64,000 nt of DNA, taken from positions 41,143-105,142 of the forward strand of contig JASAOO010003539.1 in NCBI GenBank assembly GCA_030849075.1. The letters are read 5' to 3'. Made by a program: the position numbers and the translations under genes. Below the pieces are notes generated by a model. It made no database searches and was not told where the DNA came from. It worked only from the letters and a program-made list of their open reading frames with translations. This document shows positions 46,715-57,778 of the stretch, one piece after another. The stretch comes from Zelonia costaricensis (taxonomy: Eukaryota; Euglenozoa; Kinetoplastea; Trypanosomatida; Trypanosomatidae). Each line of letters starts with the position of its first letter. The stretch's first letter is position 1.

Positions 46715-48234
46715 TCTCCCTCAAAAAAAAAAAAAAACAAGTCAAGGGAAGAGAGCGGAGGGAACCTGGACAGAGCTACGCGTGAGGGGTCACCTGCGGG
46801 CGCGCAGCGCTAAGGACGACCGAGAAAAGGCCGCGCGCCCGACCCCTGTAAAGGGGAAGGCGCGGAGGTGGGGGGGGATGAGGGCGCCGTCTTGGCGACC
46901 TGCTACCACTCCCTCCATGTTATTGTGCCTTCCCGGTGCCCGTGTGCCGCGCTTGTGGTTTAGTCATCCGGCGTTGTCCTTTTCCCTGAGCGCGCCTTGC
47001 GCACTTGGACGTGTGTGTGTGTGTGTGTTGGGTCGCCTTGTGCCGATGATGGGTAGTGCGGCTTTCGCGTGTTGAGGCGCGCATTTGTTGATGATTTCTC
47101 GCCTTCGCTTCTCGCCAGCGCAGATTGTGGCGTAACGGTAAGTAAAAGCAGAAGATGGCTTGCAGGGCGGGGTGGTGCATGAGACAAGGGGTGGCGAGTA
47201 GGGCCACAGGAGGTACGGGTGTGGGGGAGGGGGGTGGGTGGGAGTGATGATAGATGGGGTTGAGGCATTAAAAGGGCGGTGGCGGGGAGAGAGTTTTCTC
47301 CTACGAAGGTGCGGCACTTTTCAGCTCTCATCCTATTGTCCTTCAGAACTGCCCGACTGTCTGCCCGCCCTCCCTCGCTCCGCGAAACTAGCTCGTTTCT
47401 CCTCTCTTGTCGTGTCACGCACCCCACATGCGTCGGGCCCTTCTCCGTCACAGCAACCACTTTGCCAATCGATCGACACCCTCTTCCGGCTGGGAAAGAG
47501 AGCCGCAGTGTCGGTGCAAACCGGTACTGCACAACACCAAACGGGGGACACGCATCTGCCGACTTGGTTGTGCGGTGAGGCGGCGCGCTCATGCGTGCTC
47601 TGCCACCCGCCGGCGCACATGCGTGGGCCACCGAAGAGCTCCAGCACACACGGAAACGACTCAACCAAGCACGCTGGTGCCAGGCGGCGTTCATGGGCTG
47701 TCGGTATACCGCAACGAGCCACAGGCTGGCTTGCGTCAGGAGCGCGGCAACGCCCACCGCAAGGCGTCACCAACCACGCACTCTCTCCTTGGCAATTGCA
47801 CTGCATTCTAAAACTTCGTCCTTTCCCCTTTCGAATACCATCCCTTTTTTCTGTTTGTTTCCTCAACCCCTCGCGATGCACCACAGTGCACGGCGTCAAG
47901 GCGGTGCACGCGTTCCCCCACCCTCAACTTCTTATTCGCCCCTCCCTACACGCGCTGCCACTGACGCGTGCGTGTGCCCTGCGTGCGAGGTCGTTGCCCT
48001 TGTGCTCCCCCCTTCCCCCCTTTCTTTGCGTGGCCGTGGCTGGGCCGTGTCGACATAACTCGCGCGTGAAAGGCGGCGCGTTGACGTCCGCCTTCCTCCT
48101 CCCCCCCTCACGTAGCCTTTCTACTGTACCGCAGCCCACGCATTGGCCACCACGGCCTCCCTTTTTCTGTTGTCGCCACAGGTCTGCACACCGGAGAAGA
48201 TCTGCAGTCGTCGTTTGCTGCCGCAGCAGTCGCG
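46715..48234 (+). other. Intergenic region
   Basis: An A-run (46722-46737) and a purine-rich stretch follow the ATOM40 stop; a GT run lies at 47011-47028. CT tracts at 48085-48113 and 48158-48178 precede the FAM184 gene, with AG candidates at 48133-48134 and 48180-48181. The open frame 47238-48272 has no domain character. Confidence 0.55.
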
Positions 48235-51200
48235 ATGTCCCGCGTCGCGTCGTCGCCGCTGGCGCAGGATGAGGACAAGCACTACAAGATGTGCAAGAAG
48301 ATTGCGCAGCTCACAAAGGTCATTTACACCCTCAATAACCGCACCGAGGACAACGAGCAGCGCACTGCGTGGCTGCACGATACCCATAGGCAGGAGCTGG
48401 CCCGGCTCTCTGGAGACTACGAGGCACAGCTTGCACAGCTGCAGAAGCAAGTGCGCGCCCTTCAGGCTGAAAAGGTCAACATCGCCGCCGCCCTCGAGCA
48501 GGCCCAGCGAGAGGAGCTGCAGACCGCCCAAGATGACTTCAGAAAGCGGCTTGCGGCGTTGAGCCAGCAGGTGACGGAGCAGGAGGCGCGCTTCGATACC
48601 GCGCTGCGCGAGGACAAGCAGCGCATGGCCGCCGAGCTGGCGGCCGAGACGAAGCGCGTGCGCGAGGCCAAGGACGGGGAGCTGGCGAACCTTGTGCGCG
48701 ACTACAACGACAAATACAAGGCCATGCTGGCTGAGCAGCTGGACGCCCGCGACGCGCTAGAGGAGCAGCTGACGGCGGAGTGGTCCAGCAAGGTGGCCGC
48801 GCTGCAGGCCGAGCTAGCCGCCGCGCAGGGCGACATGACAACGCAGCTTCAGTCCAAGACGAAGCTGCTGCAGGAGGCGCTGCAGCGGTGCGCGACGCTG
48901 GCAAACGAGAAGGACCTCGCGACGAGCTCGCGCGACGCCGCTAAGACGGAGGTGGAGGGACTCCAGGAGCGCCTCCAGCGCAGCGAGCAGGCGCTCGAGG
49001 CGGAGCGGCAACAGCGGGCCGCGGCGAGTGCATCGGGCAGCGAGCTGGCGGCACAGCTCTCGGCAGTGCAGCGCGAACGCGACACGCTGCAGCAGCAACG
49101 CGATGAGGCGCAGCAGGCGCTCACGGCGGAGAAGGCGGCGCAAGCGCGCCACGCCGCCGCCGTCGTGGCCCTCGAAAACGAGGCAGCGCTGCTCACCACC
49201 GCACGCAAGGCAGCAGAGCTGGAGCTGGAGGACTGCCGCGCTGCCCTCGCCACCTGCACCGCCGAGCGTGACGCCGCGGTGGCACAGCTGCGCGATGTGC
49301 GCAGCGCCAGTGCCGCCGACGCGACCTCGCTCGGCGAGGCGGCCGCGCGGGTCGAGGCGGGGCTGCAGCGCATAGCAGCGCTGGAGAAGTCTCTCGCCGA
49401 AGCGGAGCGCCGGCGGGGCGACGAGGCGGCGCAGGCGCAGCAGCGCTACGCGGCGGCAGTGCAGCAGGCAGCAGAGGCGGCCCGTGCAACCCAAACACAG
49501 CACGAGGAGGAGATCCGCCAGGCCCGCGCAGCGCTGCAGTCGTCCTCGTCCTCGGAGCAGCAGCGGCTCGCCGAGGCACACGCCGCGGCGCTTGACGAGC
49601 TTCGCAAGCAGCACGCAACGGAGGTGCTGCAGCTGCAGCGCGACAAGAGCGCGGCCGATACGGCGCTGAACAGGGCGACGAGCCAGCTAGCAGACGCGAG
49701 CGAGCAGATTGCCAACCTCCAAAAGGCTGCGGCGCAGCAGCAGGCCGCACTGCGCGCCCAGGCGGAGGAGAGCGCGGCGACGCTCGCGCAGCTGGAGGAG
49801 GAGCTGGCGCAGCTCCGCTCTGACATGGACAAGACGCGCAGCAGCGGGGTGCAGGAGGCGGGTGTACATTTGGCAGCGCTGCGGCAGGCGCAGGCCGACC
49901 ACGCCGCCGCCCTTGCCGCGGCCGCTGACGCACAGGCGGAGGCACTGCGCCAGGCGCAGGTGAAGGCCGCCGCGCAGCTCGACACGATGCGGCGCGAGAA
50001 CGCTGCCCTGCTGCAGGGGCTGCAGGAGCAGCACGCCACGGCGCTGCAGCGGGTGAGGGAGAGCGCCGCCGCGCAGGCCTTCACCACCAGCCGCGAGGTC
50101 GAGGCTCAACTTGCTGCCCAGCAGCGCGACTTCAAGGACCAGTTCGACGCGCTCCACGCCGCCGCGTCCGGCGCTGAGGCGCGCCAGCAAGCACGCATCC
50201 GCGAGCTGCAGGCCCAGCTCCGCCAGGCCCAGGACGAGACGACCGCGTTGCAGTCCTCCAGTAGCGAAGCGCTGCAGCAGCGCCAGGCGGAGCTGGCGCG
50301 CATCGAGGCGGCGATGGCGAAGGCGAAGGCCGACGCGGCCGAGGCCATCGAGTCGGCGCGGCGCACCGCTGACGCGCAGCGGCGCGAGGACGTGGACGCG
50401 ATGGAGGCGATGCGGCAGCGGCAGGTTGGGCTGGAGCGGCAGCGCTACGAGGCCGCCGTGGAGGCGCACAAGGATGAGCGGGCCCACCTCGAGGCGCAGG
50501 CGGCGCAGCGCATGGCCGCTATGGAGAACCGTCTACAGGGGACGGCGGCGGTGCTGGAGGCGAAGCGGCTGAAAGACCTGCAGGAGCAGGAGGCCCGACT
50601 CAACATGCTGCACCAGATGCAGACGCGCGAGCTGACCGCCGCGCACGAGGTGGAGCGCACGCAGCTGCAGAAGTCCATCGCCGCGCTCGAGGCGAAGCTG
50701 CAGGAGCTCTTCTCCACCGTGGCTGGCAAGGCGGAGACGGTGGAGAGCCTGCACGTTCAGCGGGAGCAGCTGCTGCTCGACCTCGCCGCCGAGAAGCGCA
50801 GTGCCGCTGCGGCCCTCACCGCGGAGCAGAACCGCCGCGCGGCAGACCTGGAGCAGCTGCGCATCGCCCACCAGCTGGAGCTCAATGCGCTGGGTGCCAC
50901 GCACAAGTCTTACGTCGAAGACTACCAGCGGCAGCAGGCGGAGGAGCGGCAGGCGCATCAGGCCCTCGTGGAGCAGCTCCGCGCCACGGTGCAGGAGCTG
51001 CAGTACAAGTACGACTACCGCGAGTCCCGCAGCGAGGACGTCGAGCTCATCAACAGGCTGCTGCAGGAGGCCAAGGAGAAGGAGCTGGCCCTCACCAAGG
51101 CGTACGAGAACATGCGCCTGTACAAGCTGGAACTCATCAACCGCGAGGAGAACTACAACAAGGTCTTCGGCCGCAGCCCCGCCGTCGCCGACTACTCGGT

Positions 51201-51276
51201 TGCTCCTCAAGCCGCCTCGAGGGGCGCCATAACGCTGCCGGGCATCGCGAACACACGCAAGCACTCCACGCGCTAG
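48235..51276 (+). CDS. FAM184-family coiled-coil protein
   Basis: A 1013-aa protein that is coiled coil almost end to end. The N-terminal region starts with KHYKMCKKIAQLTKVIYTLNNRTEDNE. This matches the opening of the FAM184 domain, where animal FAM184A/B have a K-M-x-K-K-I-A-Q-L-T-K-V-I-Y-x-L-N block, and continues through about residue 210. Residues ~220-900 are Ala/Gln/Glu/Arg-rich heptads. A second conserved patch near the C terminus (~915-990) includes LQYKYDYRESRSEDVELINRLLQEAKEKE and MRLYKLELINREENYNKVFG, as in the family. A short Ser/Thr tail ends it. FAM184 distribution among eukaryotes suggests a cilium link, which is inference. No enzymatic motif. Confidence 0.85.
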   Translation: MSRVASSPLAQDEDKHYKMCKKIAQLTKVIYTLNNRTEDNEQRTAWLHDTHRQELARLSGDYEAQLAQLQKQVRALQAEKVNIAAALEQAQREELQTAQDDFRKRLAALSQQVTEQEARFDTALREDKQRMAAELAAETKRVREAKDGELANLVRDYNDKYKAMLAEQLDARDALEEQLTAEWSSKVAALQAELAAAQGDMTTQLQSKTKLLQEALQRCATLANEKDLATSSRDAAKTEVEGLQERLQRSEQALEAERQQRAAASASGSELAAQLSAVQRERDTLQQQRDEAQQALTAEKAAQARHAAAVVALENEAALLTTARKAAELELEDCRAALATCTAERDAAVAQLRDVRSASAADATSLGEAAARVEAGLQRIAALEKSLAEAERRRGDEAAQAQQRYAAAVQQAAEAARATQTQHEEEIRQARAALQSSSSSEQQRLAEAHAAALDELRKQHATEVLQLQRDKSAADTALNRATSQLADASEQIANLQKAAAQQQAALRAQAEESAATLAQLEEELAQLRSDMDKTRSSGVQEAGVHLAALRQAQADHAAALAAAADAQAEALRQAQVKAAAQLDTMRRENAALLQGLQEQHATALQRVRESAAAQAFTTSREVEAQLAAQQRDFKDQFDALHAAASGAEARQQARIRELQAQLRQAQDETTALQSSSSEALQQRQAELARIEAAMAKAKADAAEAIESARRTADAQRREDVDAMEAMRQRQVGLERQRYEAAVEAHKDERAHLEAQAAQRMAAMENRLQGTAAVLEAKRLKDLQEQEARLNMLHQMQTRELTAAHEVERTQLQKSIAALEAKLQELFSTVAGKAETVESLHVQREQLLLDLAAEKRSAAAALTAEQNRRAADLEQLRIAHQLELNALGATHKSYVEDYQRQQAEERQAHQALVEQLRATVQELQYKYDYRESRSEDVELINRLLQEAKEKELALTKAYENMRLYKLELINREENYNKVFGRSPAVADYSVAPQAASRGAITLPGIANTRKHSTR

Positions 51277-52616
51277 CGAGACACGGTCCCGTGTGTCGCC
51301 GCGCTCCTTAACAACCCAGCCGCTGCTGCTCCAGTGGAGGTCTGCTGAAGTCGCGACTGCGCGAGTGAGTTTGTGTATGTGTATGTGTGTGTGTGTGTGT
51401 GTCTGTGCGCGGTGTCCTCATTCCTCCTTGCACCTCGGCGATCCCGTTCTTAGCGACTCCTGCTTGGCACCTACGTGTTTGCCCTCTCTCTCGCCGCCTC
51501 ATTCTTCTGCTGTTAGAGAGACGAGGCCGGAGGGCGTGAGAGGGCGTGGCTCTTTTTCTTGTTTTGTGTTTCCACTCGTGTGACGCATGTATAGTAGACA
51601 GGGCACACACACCAACCCCCACCCACACATCCTGTTAGAACTTCCCGACTGCTTTCTCCTCCCCGTTTTTCTTGTTTTGTCGCCGTCGTTGTGACGGCAT
51701 CTGTGCCTTGCGTCGCGCCCCTCCCCCCACTCCGTTGCCCGGTGCCCCACTACCGCCCTCCTAGCGCGCTGCCTCTCGCCAGCTGAAGCACCCCCCTCCC
51801 CCGATCTCGACGGCTGGGGACGGAGACGTCGAGAGAACACGGCACACGAGAACGTGAAAAGGTGAGCAAGGAGGCGGAGTTGGCATTGCGGTGTCCTTGC
51901 ACCCCGCCCCCCTCCCGCACCTCGTGGCGCGCATCGCCGCACAGGAGGCACCCCCTGCCCACCTAAACCCCCCAAACTCTCACAAAGGTTCGCGCAGACA
52001 AGAGGACCGGAGAGTCCTGTGAGGTGGCCGCCTGCCGCCATGCTGCGTCTGCTGAGCCGACTCAGGATGGCCCGAGCTGTGCGGAGCCTCCCTGCCCCGT
52101 GCATTTGCCCCCCTCCCTCCAGGCTTGCCCAAGGAGGTGGCTCGAGGAGCAGTCATTCACGTGCGCTGCCCCTTTGCCACGTGCCGCCCTCTTCACGCGA
52201 TGCGTCACACCCTGACCTTCTGCCTCGCTGCTGTGCCCCTGCAACGCCGTCCACCCCTTCGCCTGCCCTCTTTTTTTTGTTTGCCCGCACCTCATTTCCC
52301 TTGACGCAGTATCGTCCTCACACAGCCATCTCCCCCCCCCTTTCTGCTTTACCCACCCCGCTGGCGTGCGCAACTACACAAACAACTGCGTTCAGTTTCC
52401 TCTTATCGAGTCTTCCAGCATCACCGCTGTCCTCCTTCCTGCCCCCGGCATTCTCTGTGCTTTTTTTTTTCTCCTTCAGGCATTGCCCACCGCGACTGGC
52501 ACTTATCCTCTACGCGTGCGCACTCTGCACCACCACCCCTTTCTTCTCTCTCGCTCTCTGCGTGTGCCGATCCATTCGAGTCCTTTCTCGCCCTTCTTTT
52601 CCGTCGCTGTTCAATA
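51277..52616 (+). other. Intergenic region
   Basis: GT repeat at 51372-51402, then CT-rich DNA with long tracts from 52250 onward and an AG at 52580-52581, 35 nt before the next ATG. No gene seen. Confidence 0.6.
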
Positions 52617-53765
52617 ATGGTCAACGCCTTCGCCGACGAGCTCAAGGCACGCGGTAACGAGGCCTTCGCCGCGAAGCGCTTCGAGGATGCCATCGTGCTG
52701 TATGACAAGGCCATCGAGACGGACTCGACCAACTACGTCTACTACAACAACCGCGCCGCTGCCTACCACGAGCTGAAGAACTACGCCAAGGCCATCGAGG
52801 ACGCGAACAAGTCCATCGCGGTTGAGAACAATGCAAAGGCACACGCTCGCCTCGGTGCCGCGCTGTGGGCGCAGATGAAGTACCGCGAGGCGAAGAGCGA
52901 GTTCGAGGTCGCCTCCACGCTGGACCCGTCCAACAAGTCGACAAAGGAGAGCATCCAGGCGCTGGAGCAGCTCATCAACCCCATGGCCTCCGCTTCCGGC
53001 TTCGCGCACCGCCGCGGTGTGCCGCACCCGTACGAGTACGCCCGCGCGGCCGCGGCGGCCAACGCGGCGGTGCAGACGTACGGCGGCGAGTTCACGGCGA
53101 CGGAGACGGGGCCGTTCGGGATCGGGCTGGACGTGCTCAGCATCTTCATGGCAGCGCTGCACCTCGTGTCGTCGATGTTCGCGCCGTCGATTGCCGGCAA
53201 CGTGTGGTTCTACTTTCTTCTGGTCACCATGGTTCAGCAGGCCATGGTGATGCGGGTGCGCAACCTGATGCAGTTCAAGATTGACATCATCAACTCGTGG
53301 ATGTCGCACTTCTCCTCCATCATTTTCATGCTCTGCTTCTTTGCGCAGCTCACCGGCGTGCGGTCGATCACGTTCATGCCGATCTTCATCGCCGGCTACA
53401 GCGCGCTTGACCTGGTGTACAAGCGCCAACAGGTCGCGACCTTCATTGGCCCGCTGTACCCGTTCATCGCCGAGTACGTGCAGATGGCAGACGACGCCAA
53501 GGACACGATCCGCATCTTCATCGCCAGCGTCGAGTCGGTGCTGCTGTTCACCGTCATGTTCACCGGTGGCACCTTCTTCACTCTGGCCTACATCCAGTAC
53601 GTCAAGTGCCGCTACAACCACGACGGGTACGTGAAGCTCGCCTTCAAGGGGCTGCGCATGAACATGACCCGCTTCACAGCCAACCCATACATGCCGGCGG
53701 CTGTCGACAAGTACGCGCAGATGTTCTTTGACCTGCTCTCCAAGGTGGCGGAGCAGCCCATCTGA
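52617..53765 (+). CDS. TPR co-chaperone domain fused to TMEM33/POM33-like membrane domain
   Basis: A 382-aa fusion. Residues ~5-120 are three TPRs of the HOP/SGT type with a full two-carboxylate clamp (Lys10, Asn14, Asn45, Lys74, Arg78), the set that grips the EEVD tail of HSP70/HSP90. A short Ala-rich linker follows. The C-terminal ~220 residues have hydrophobic segments at ~165-190, 195-212, 225-248, 252-268 and 300-328. They end in YVKCRYNHDGYVKLAFKGLRMNMTRFTANPYMPAAVDKY, which resembles the R-x-x-x-NPY-x-x-x-x-F tail of TMEM33/Pom33. That family sits in ER and nuclear-envelope membranes and shapes ER tubules and pore complexes. The TPR part is certain; the TMEM33 assignment is by pattern. 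Confidence 0.75.
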   Translation: MVNAFADELKARGNEAFAAKRFEDAIVLYDKAIETDSTNYVYYNNRAAAYHELKNYAKAIEDANKSIAVENNAKAHARLGAALWAQMKYREAKSEFEVASTLDPSNKSTKESIQALEQLINPMASASGFAHRRGVPHPYEYARAAAAANAAVQTYGGEFTATETGPFGIGLDVLSIFMAALHLVSSMFAPSIAGNVWFYFLLVTMVQQAMVMRVRNLMQFKIDIINSWMSHFSSIIFMLCFFAQLTGVRSITFMPIFIAGYSALDLVYKRQQVATFIGPLYPFIAEYVQMADDAKDTIRIFIASVESVLLFTVMFTGGTFFTLAYIQYVKCRYNHDGYVKLAFKGLRMNMTRFTANPYMPAAVDKYAQMFFDLLSKVAEQPI

Positions 53766-53902
53766 ACGGGCGCCAATGCCGCGCGCGCTTGTTGTGCGGG
53801 GGCGGTGCTCTGATCCGTGGAAGTGGGCGGGTGACGCAGCAAAGGTTGAGCGGCCGTGGTGCGCGGTCTCTTCTAGGTGTGCCTCGATGTCCCCCCCCCC
53901 CC

Positions 53903-53929
53903 CGCTCCCTCGCCACGTTCGAGGGAGCG
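53903..53929 (+). other. Hairpin, perfect 10-bp stem
   Basis: CGCTCCCTCG (53903-53912) pairs perfectly with CGAGGGAGCG (53920-53929) around a 7-nt loop, 138 nt after the TPR-gene stop codon and directly after a C-run. Confidence 0.75.
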
Positions 53930-54626
53930 TTCGCTGTTGTAAGACAGGGAAAGGAGCAGCGACGAGCCACGTGCCAGACGCTGAGCCCTCGACTGCGGAC
54001 CGGCCGGTGCGTTGTCCCTCCAGCCCGTCGTTGGCTGTCGTGAGGCGCCACGGTGAAGGGAAATGGAGTCTACCTGCGGAGAGCTTGCGGATGTCTTTTG
54101 GAGCGCCGCTCGCTCGTAATCAACACACGCTGCCGTTGTGTGTTGTGTGTTGTGTGATGCGTTTTTTTTGTCACCGTTTGTTCATTCCTTGCATTTGCTG
54201 TGAATGGGCGGCGTGGATTTCTTTGTTTGTTTTTGTTTCTTCACCTCCCCTCCCTCCCCCCGCACAGGGACGCTGGCCAGGCTTCCACATACGTACAGAA
54301 GGGGGGATAGGCAGAGAGGAGTAACGACACCTTCGCGTATCCCTGTTGTAGCACCCCCATTGTTTTCCTTGTTTCGACCTGCTGCGTTTGTACCTTCGCG
54401 TGCCGTTGGGCTTGCGCGCCACGCTCTTTCGGCGACGACGCCCTCGCACGAAAGGAGGGCCTTGAAGGGGCAATGGTTGGCCCCGCTCGTGCACGTGTTG
54501 TTGAGCGGCGTGTGCACCCGTGCTGGATAACGGAGGACCGGCACGCGTGTGCGCGTTTGTGTCTGCGTGCGTCCCGTTGATCGCTTGCGTCGCTTTGACT
54601 GAGCTTTGGAGCTGCTGATGTGTGCT

Positions 54627-54652
54627 TGTGTGTGTGTGTGTGTGTGTGTGTG
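54627..54652 (+). repeat. (GT)n microsatellite
   Basis: 26 bp of uninterrupted GT repeat. Confidence 0.9.
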
Positions 54653-54956
54653 AAGACGTTGCCTTTTTTTTTTTTAGCATCCTCGTCATTTCTGTGAGTT
54701 GTGCAGAGAGTGAGGCGGGCGGGCGGCTGACGAGCGCCTCGTGTCCTGTCCCGCCCTGCGTCGCCGGTCCCGCTGCTGCGTCACATTGTTCTTCACCTCT
54801 TCCTCTCCGCGCCTTCCTGATTGCTCCGTTGCAAACTTCTTCACCGTGTCGCTTGCGGGAGGAGGGGGGGGTCGGGGGTGGTACGAGACTGCGGGACACG
54901 TCTGCTCGACTTTCACACCTCCTCCCTCTTTCCTCCCCCTCGACCAGCTTTGTGCG

Positions 54957-55171
54957 CGGCCTGCCTCTCTCCCTTTCACTCCCCCCCTGCCGCTCCACCC
55001 CCCCCCCCTGCGTCGTGCATTTCACATCCAGCCCGCCCCCCCCCCTCCCGCTTGTTCCTCTCCCTCNCGGCCTGCTTCTCTCCCTTTCACTCCCCCCCTG
55101 CCGCTCCACCCCCCCCTGCGTCGTGCATTTCACATCCAGCCCACCCCCCCTCCCGCTTGTTCCTCTCCCTC
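54957..55171 (+). repeat. Near-identical tandem blocks on either side of an N
   Basis: Block one is 54957-55066 and block two 55068-55171, separated by the single N at 55067. They differ mainly in C-run lengths and two substitutions. This is most simply an assembly join whose overlapping ends were not merged; a real tandem duplication is the alternative. Confidence 0.85.
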
Positions 55172-55933
55172 CCCCTTTGTCGCCGTTCCTGGTTGCTGTT
55201 TATGTCGTCTTCCTTTTCAATTCTGTTTGTGAGGCTTTCCACCTCTTGTGCTACCATCTTGCCACGTGTCTTCCCTCTAGCTAAGCGGGCGCGCTTTAAT
55301 TCGCGCCAACAAGAAACAACAACGACAAGGACTGTGGTGTTTGTGGTGCATTCGGAGGCCTACCCCATGCAACGGCGCACCTGTGCGTGTGTGTGTGCGT
55401 GTGGCCCCGTAGATTCCTCCCCCCCTCTGCCTGCAGCTCGCGTGCTGAAATGCCTGCTTCGCTTGGGCATCAGCCTTTTTCCCGCCTGTGATGCGGCGGC
55501 TTTCAGATACTGGCGACTGCTGAGCGCTAGCTTGTTTGAAAGCGTGCGCGGTAGCAGCAAACCTGCCCGTCACCGCCGTCGTCTTTGGCACTCCCGCAAT
55601 GCGGCAGGATCCCACGGATCGCACTCATGTCCTTCTCTCCCATTCCTTGCATTCCGCCCACGGCGGTTGTACTCCTGTGTCTGTGTGCCGCAGAAACCTT
55701 CAAAGCGAATCCGGTTGTCTTTTTTTTTTTTGCTTCTTCACAGGCCCCCGACCAGCTCTTGCGCCACGGCCCTCTGGCGCTCCCGCTATCTGCGTGCTGC
55801 TGTCACGAATACAAAACGTGCGGCCTCCGCTCACTCGTTTTCTCTAGCGCCGCCAACGCGGCAGTTCTCCACCAGTTGATTTCCCCGGCCCCCGCCCTCT
55901 CACCCCTCACCGCGCTCTCTCCTCCGCCGACGA

Positions 55934-57013
55934 ATGCAGCAGCGCCATCACACGCAGGCCGCCGCTGGGCAAGTCGACGACACCGGCGCTGCCTTCGCGA
56001 CGGGGCCGGCGGTGCAAACTGCGACGGTCAGCGATGAGGGGGCCGGGGCCCCTCTGACGGAGGTGGAGCGGCTCGCTGAGCACGGCATCGGTGCAGCCGA
56101 CATCACGAAGCTGAAGCAGGCCGGCATCTTCACCGTGCCTGGCGTGCAGATGCAGTGCAAGAAGGACCTCTTGCTCATCAAGGGTCTGTCCGAAGCCAAG
56201 GTGGACAAGATCATCGAGGCGGCGCGGCGGGTGTGCGAGGTAGGCTTCATGACCGGCTCCAGCTACTTGCAGCAGCGCCGCACGATTCTGCACATCTCCA
56301 CCGGCAGCACCGCGCTGGACCAGCTGCTCGGCGGTGGCGGCATAGAGAGCCGCTCCATCACGGAGGCCTTTGGCGAGTTCCGCACCGGCAAGACACAGAT
56401 TGGGCACACCCTCTGCGTGACGTGCCAACTGCCGCTCGAGATGGGCGGCGGCAACGGCAAGGCGGTGTACGTGGACACAGAGGGCACCTTCAGGCCGGAG
56501 CGCATTCGCCCCATCGCCGAGCGCTTCGGCCTCGACCCCGGCGCCGTCCTCGACAACATCCTCGTCGCTCGCGCCTACACGCACGAGCACCAGGCGCACC
56601 TCCTCTCCATGGTGGCGGCCAAGATGGCCGAGGATCAGTTCAGCCTCCTCGTCGTCGACAGCATCACGGCACTCTTCCGAGTCGACTTCTCTGGTCGCGG
56701 CGAGCTCGCCGAGCGGCAGCAGAAGCTCGCGAAGATGCTCAGCCAGCTCATGAAGATCGCCGAGGAGTTCAACGTGGCGGTGTACATCACAAACCAGGTG
56801 GTCGCAGATCCGGGCGGTGCCTCCATGTTCGTCGCCGACCCGAAGAAGCCGGTCGGCGGCCACATCCTCGCCCACGCCTCCACGACGCGGCTGTCGCTGC
56901 GCAAGGGTCGTGGCGACCAGCGCGTGTGCAAGATATTCGACAGTCCATCGCTGCCTGAGGTGGAGTGCGTCTACAGCATCTCCGAGCAAGGCATCATCGA
57001 TGCGGCGGAGTAG
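55934..57013 (+). CDS. DMC1: Meiotic recombinase DMC1
   Basis: RecA-family strand-exchange ATPase specific to meiotic-type recombination. The 359-aa protein has a ~40-residue variable N terminus and a helix-hairpin-helix DNA-binding domain (~48-102, [19 protein letters not shown] and [15 protein letters not shown]). The core follows with Walker A GEFRTGKT (147-154) and Walker B LLVVDS (238-243). DMC1 rather than RAD51 is indicated by [27 protein letters not shown], where RAD51 has [21 protein letters not shown], and by [11 protein letters not shown]. It ends GIIDAAE, the usual position. The start is the first ATG after the CT-rich leader. Trypanosomatids carry both RAD51 and DMC1. Confidence 0.95.
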   Translation: MQQRHHTQAAAGQVDDTGAAFATGPAVQTATVSDEGAGAPLTEVERLAEHGIGAADITKLKQAGIFTVPGVQMQCKKDLLLIKGLSEAKVDKIIEAARRVCEVGFMTGSSYLQQRRTILHISTGSTALDQLLGGGGIESRSITEAFGEFRTGKTQIGHTLCVTCQLPLEMGGGNGKAVYVDTEGTFRPERIRPIAERFGLDPGAVLDNILVARAYTHEHQAHLLSMVAAKMAEDQFSLLVVDSITALFRVDFSGRGELAERQQKLAKMLSQLMKIAEEFNVAVYITNQVVADPGGASMFVADPKKPVGGHILAHASTTRLSLRKGRGDQRVCKIFDSPSLPEVECVYSISEQGIIDAAE

Positions 57014-57778
57014 TACGTCGCCCGCTCTGAGTCGTCGTGACTCCAGAAAGGACACGAGAGAGAGCGCAGGCCTCTTGAGCCGCCTCGTGTGTTCCTTTGT
57101 CCCTTTCCCACTGTGCAAGTTTGAACTCTTTTTTTTTTTGTTTTCTGTTTCTCCCATTCCTCTGCTCTCGCCCCCGCTTTCAAATCCGGCTGCCCTCCAC
57201 CCCGCCCGTCTGGAAGGTCTTTATCCGTGCCTCTTTTTTTATTCCCCTGCGTCCACTGCTACTCCTGCAAGGAAGTGTTCTAAAAAAAAAAAGGCAGCCG
57301 TGACTGCTTCGTGTGTCTCTCAGCTGGTGTAGCTGCCCGACACCGCTCGTCACGGTTCTGCGGACCACAACGCTGGCCCTGCGCTGAGCATTCCGTGCCG
57401 CTTGAGTGCAGAGTGCAAGGCGGCAACGGGGTTTGCGTCGATCGCGTCGACGGTGGTGAACACTAGGAATGGGCAGGCGTCTCGTGCGGCGCACGTAGGT
57501 AGTGGAGTTGCGCATAGCTTCTTTGCTCAGCGCGCAGGACGCCCTCTCAGCTTTGTCCCCGTTTGTTCACACGTGCCGGTATCCCTACTCCCTCCCCTCT
57601 CCTTACCCCCGCTCCCTTCCTCCTGACGCTGCACCCCGATGCCTCCTTCTTTCGACAACCAACGCCAAGTACGCGACACAACCAATCGGCGCCATTCAAC
57701 TCCATCGCAGGTGGGCGCAAATTCCCCCTTTTTTCTGCCTCGACGACGACGAAGCTAGCCGTGCCACATCTTGCCGCG
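57014..57778 (+). other. Intergenic region
   Basis: T-run 57128-57139, A-run 57280-57290 and CT-rich tracts at 57580-57625 and 57725-57740. No gene seen. The reading frame of the next gene is open upstream, but its composition is that of a leader. Confidence 0.6.

Larger units (their letters stand above)
53766..55933 (+). other. Long intergenic region with assembly join
   Basis: Begins with probable 3' UTR of the TPR gene, carrying the hairpin 53903-53929. A GT repeat lies at 54627-54652 and a T-run at 54664-54675. The near-identical blocks around the N at 55067 follow, then CT-rich leader of DMC1. Frames crossing the N are unreliable. Confidence 0.55.

Noticed and set aside
47238..48272. 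344-codon open frame upstream of and overlapping the FAM184 gene
   Set aside because: No domain character; it ends inside the FAM184 coding region in another frame and contains the splice signals of that gene.
48814..51264. Long minus-strand frames opposite the FAM184 gene
   Set aside because: Mirror frames of an Ala/Gln/Glu-rich, GC3-rich coiled-coil gene; Leu/Arg-rich shadows without sense.
54821..55879. 352-codon open frame
   Set aside because: It crosses the N at 55067 and the duplicated blocks, and the product is Pro/Ser/Leu low complexity.
55934..57013. RAD51 as the identity of the recombinase
   Set aside because: Residues such as [20 protein letters not shown] and VVADPG follow DMC1, not RAD51.
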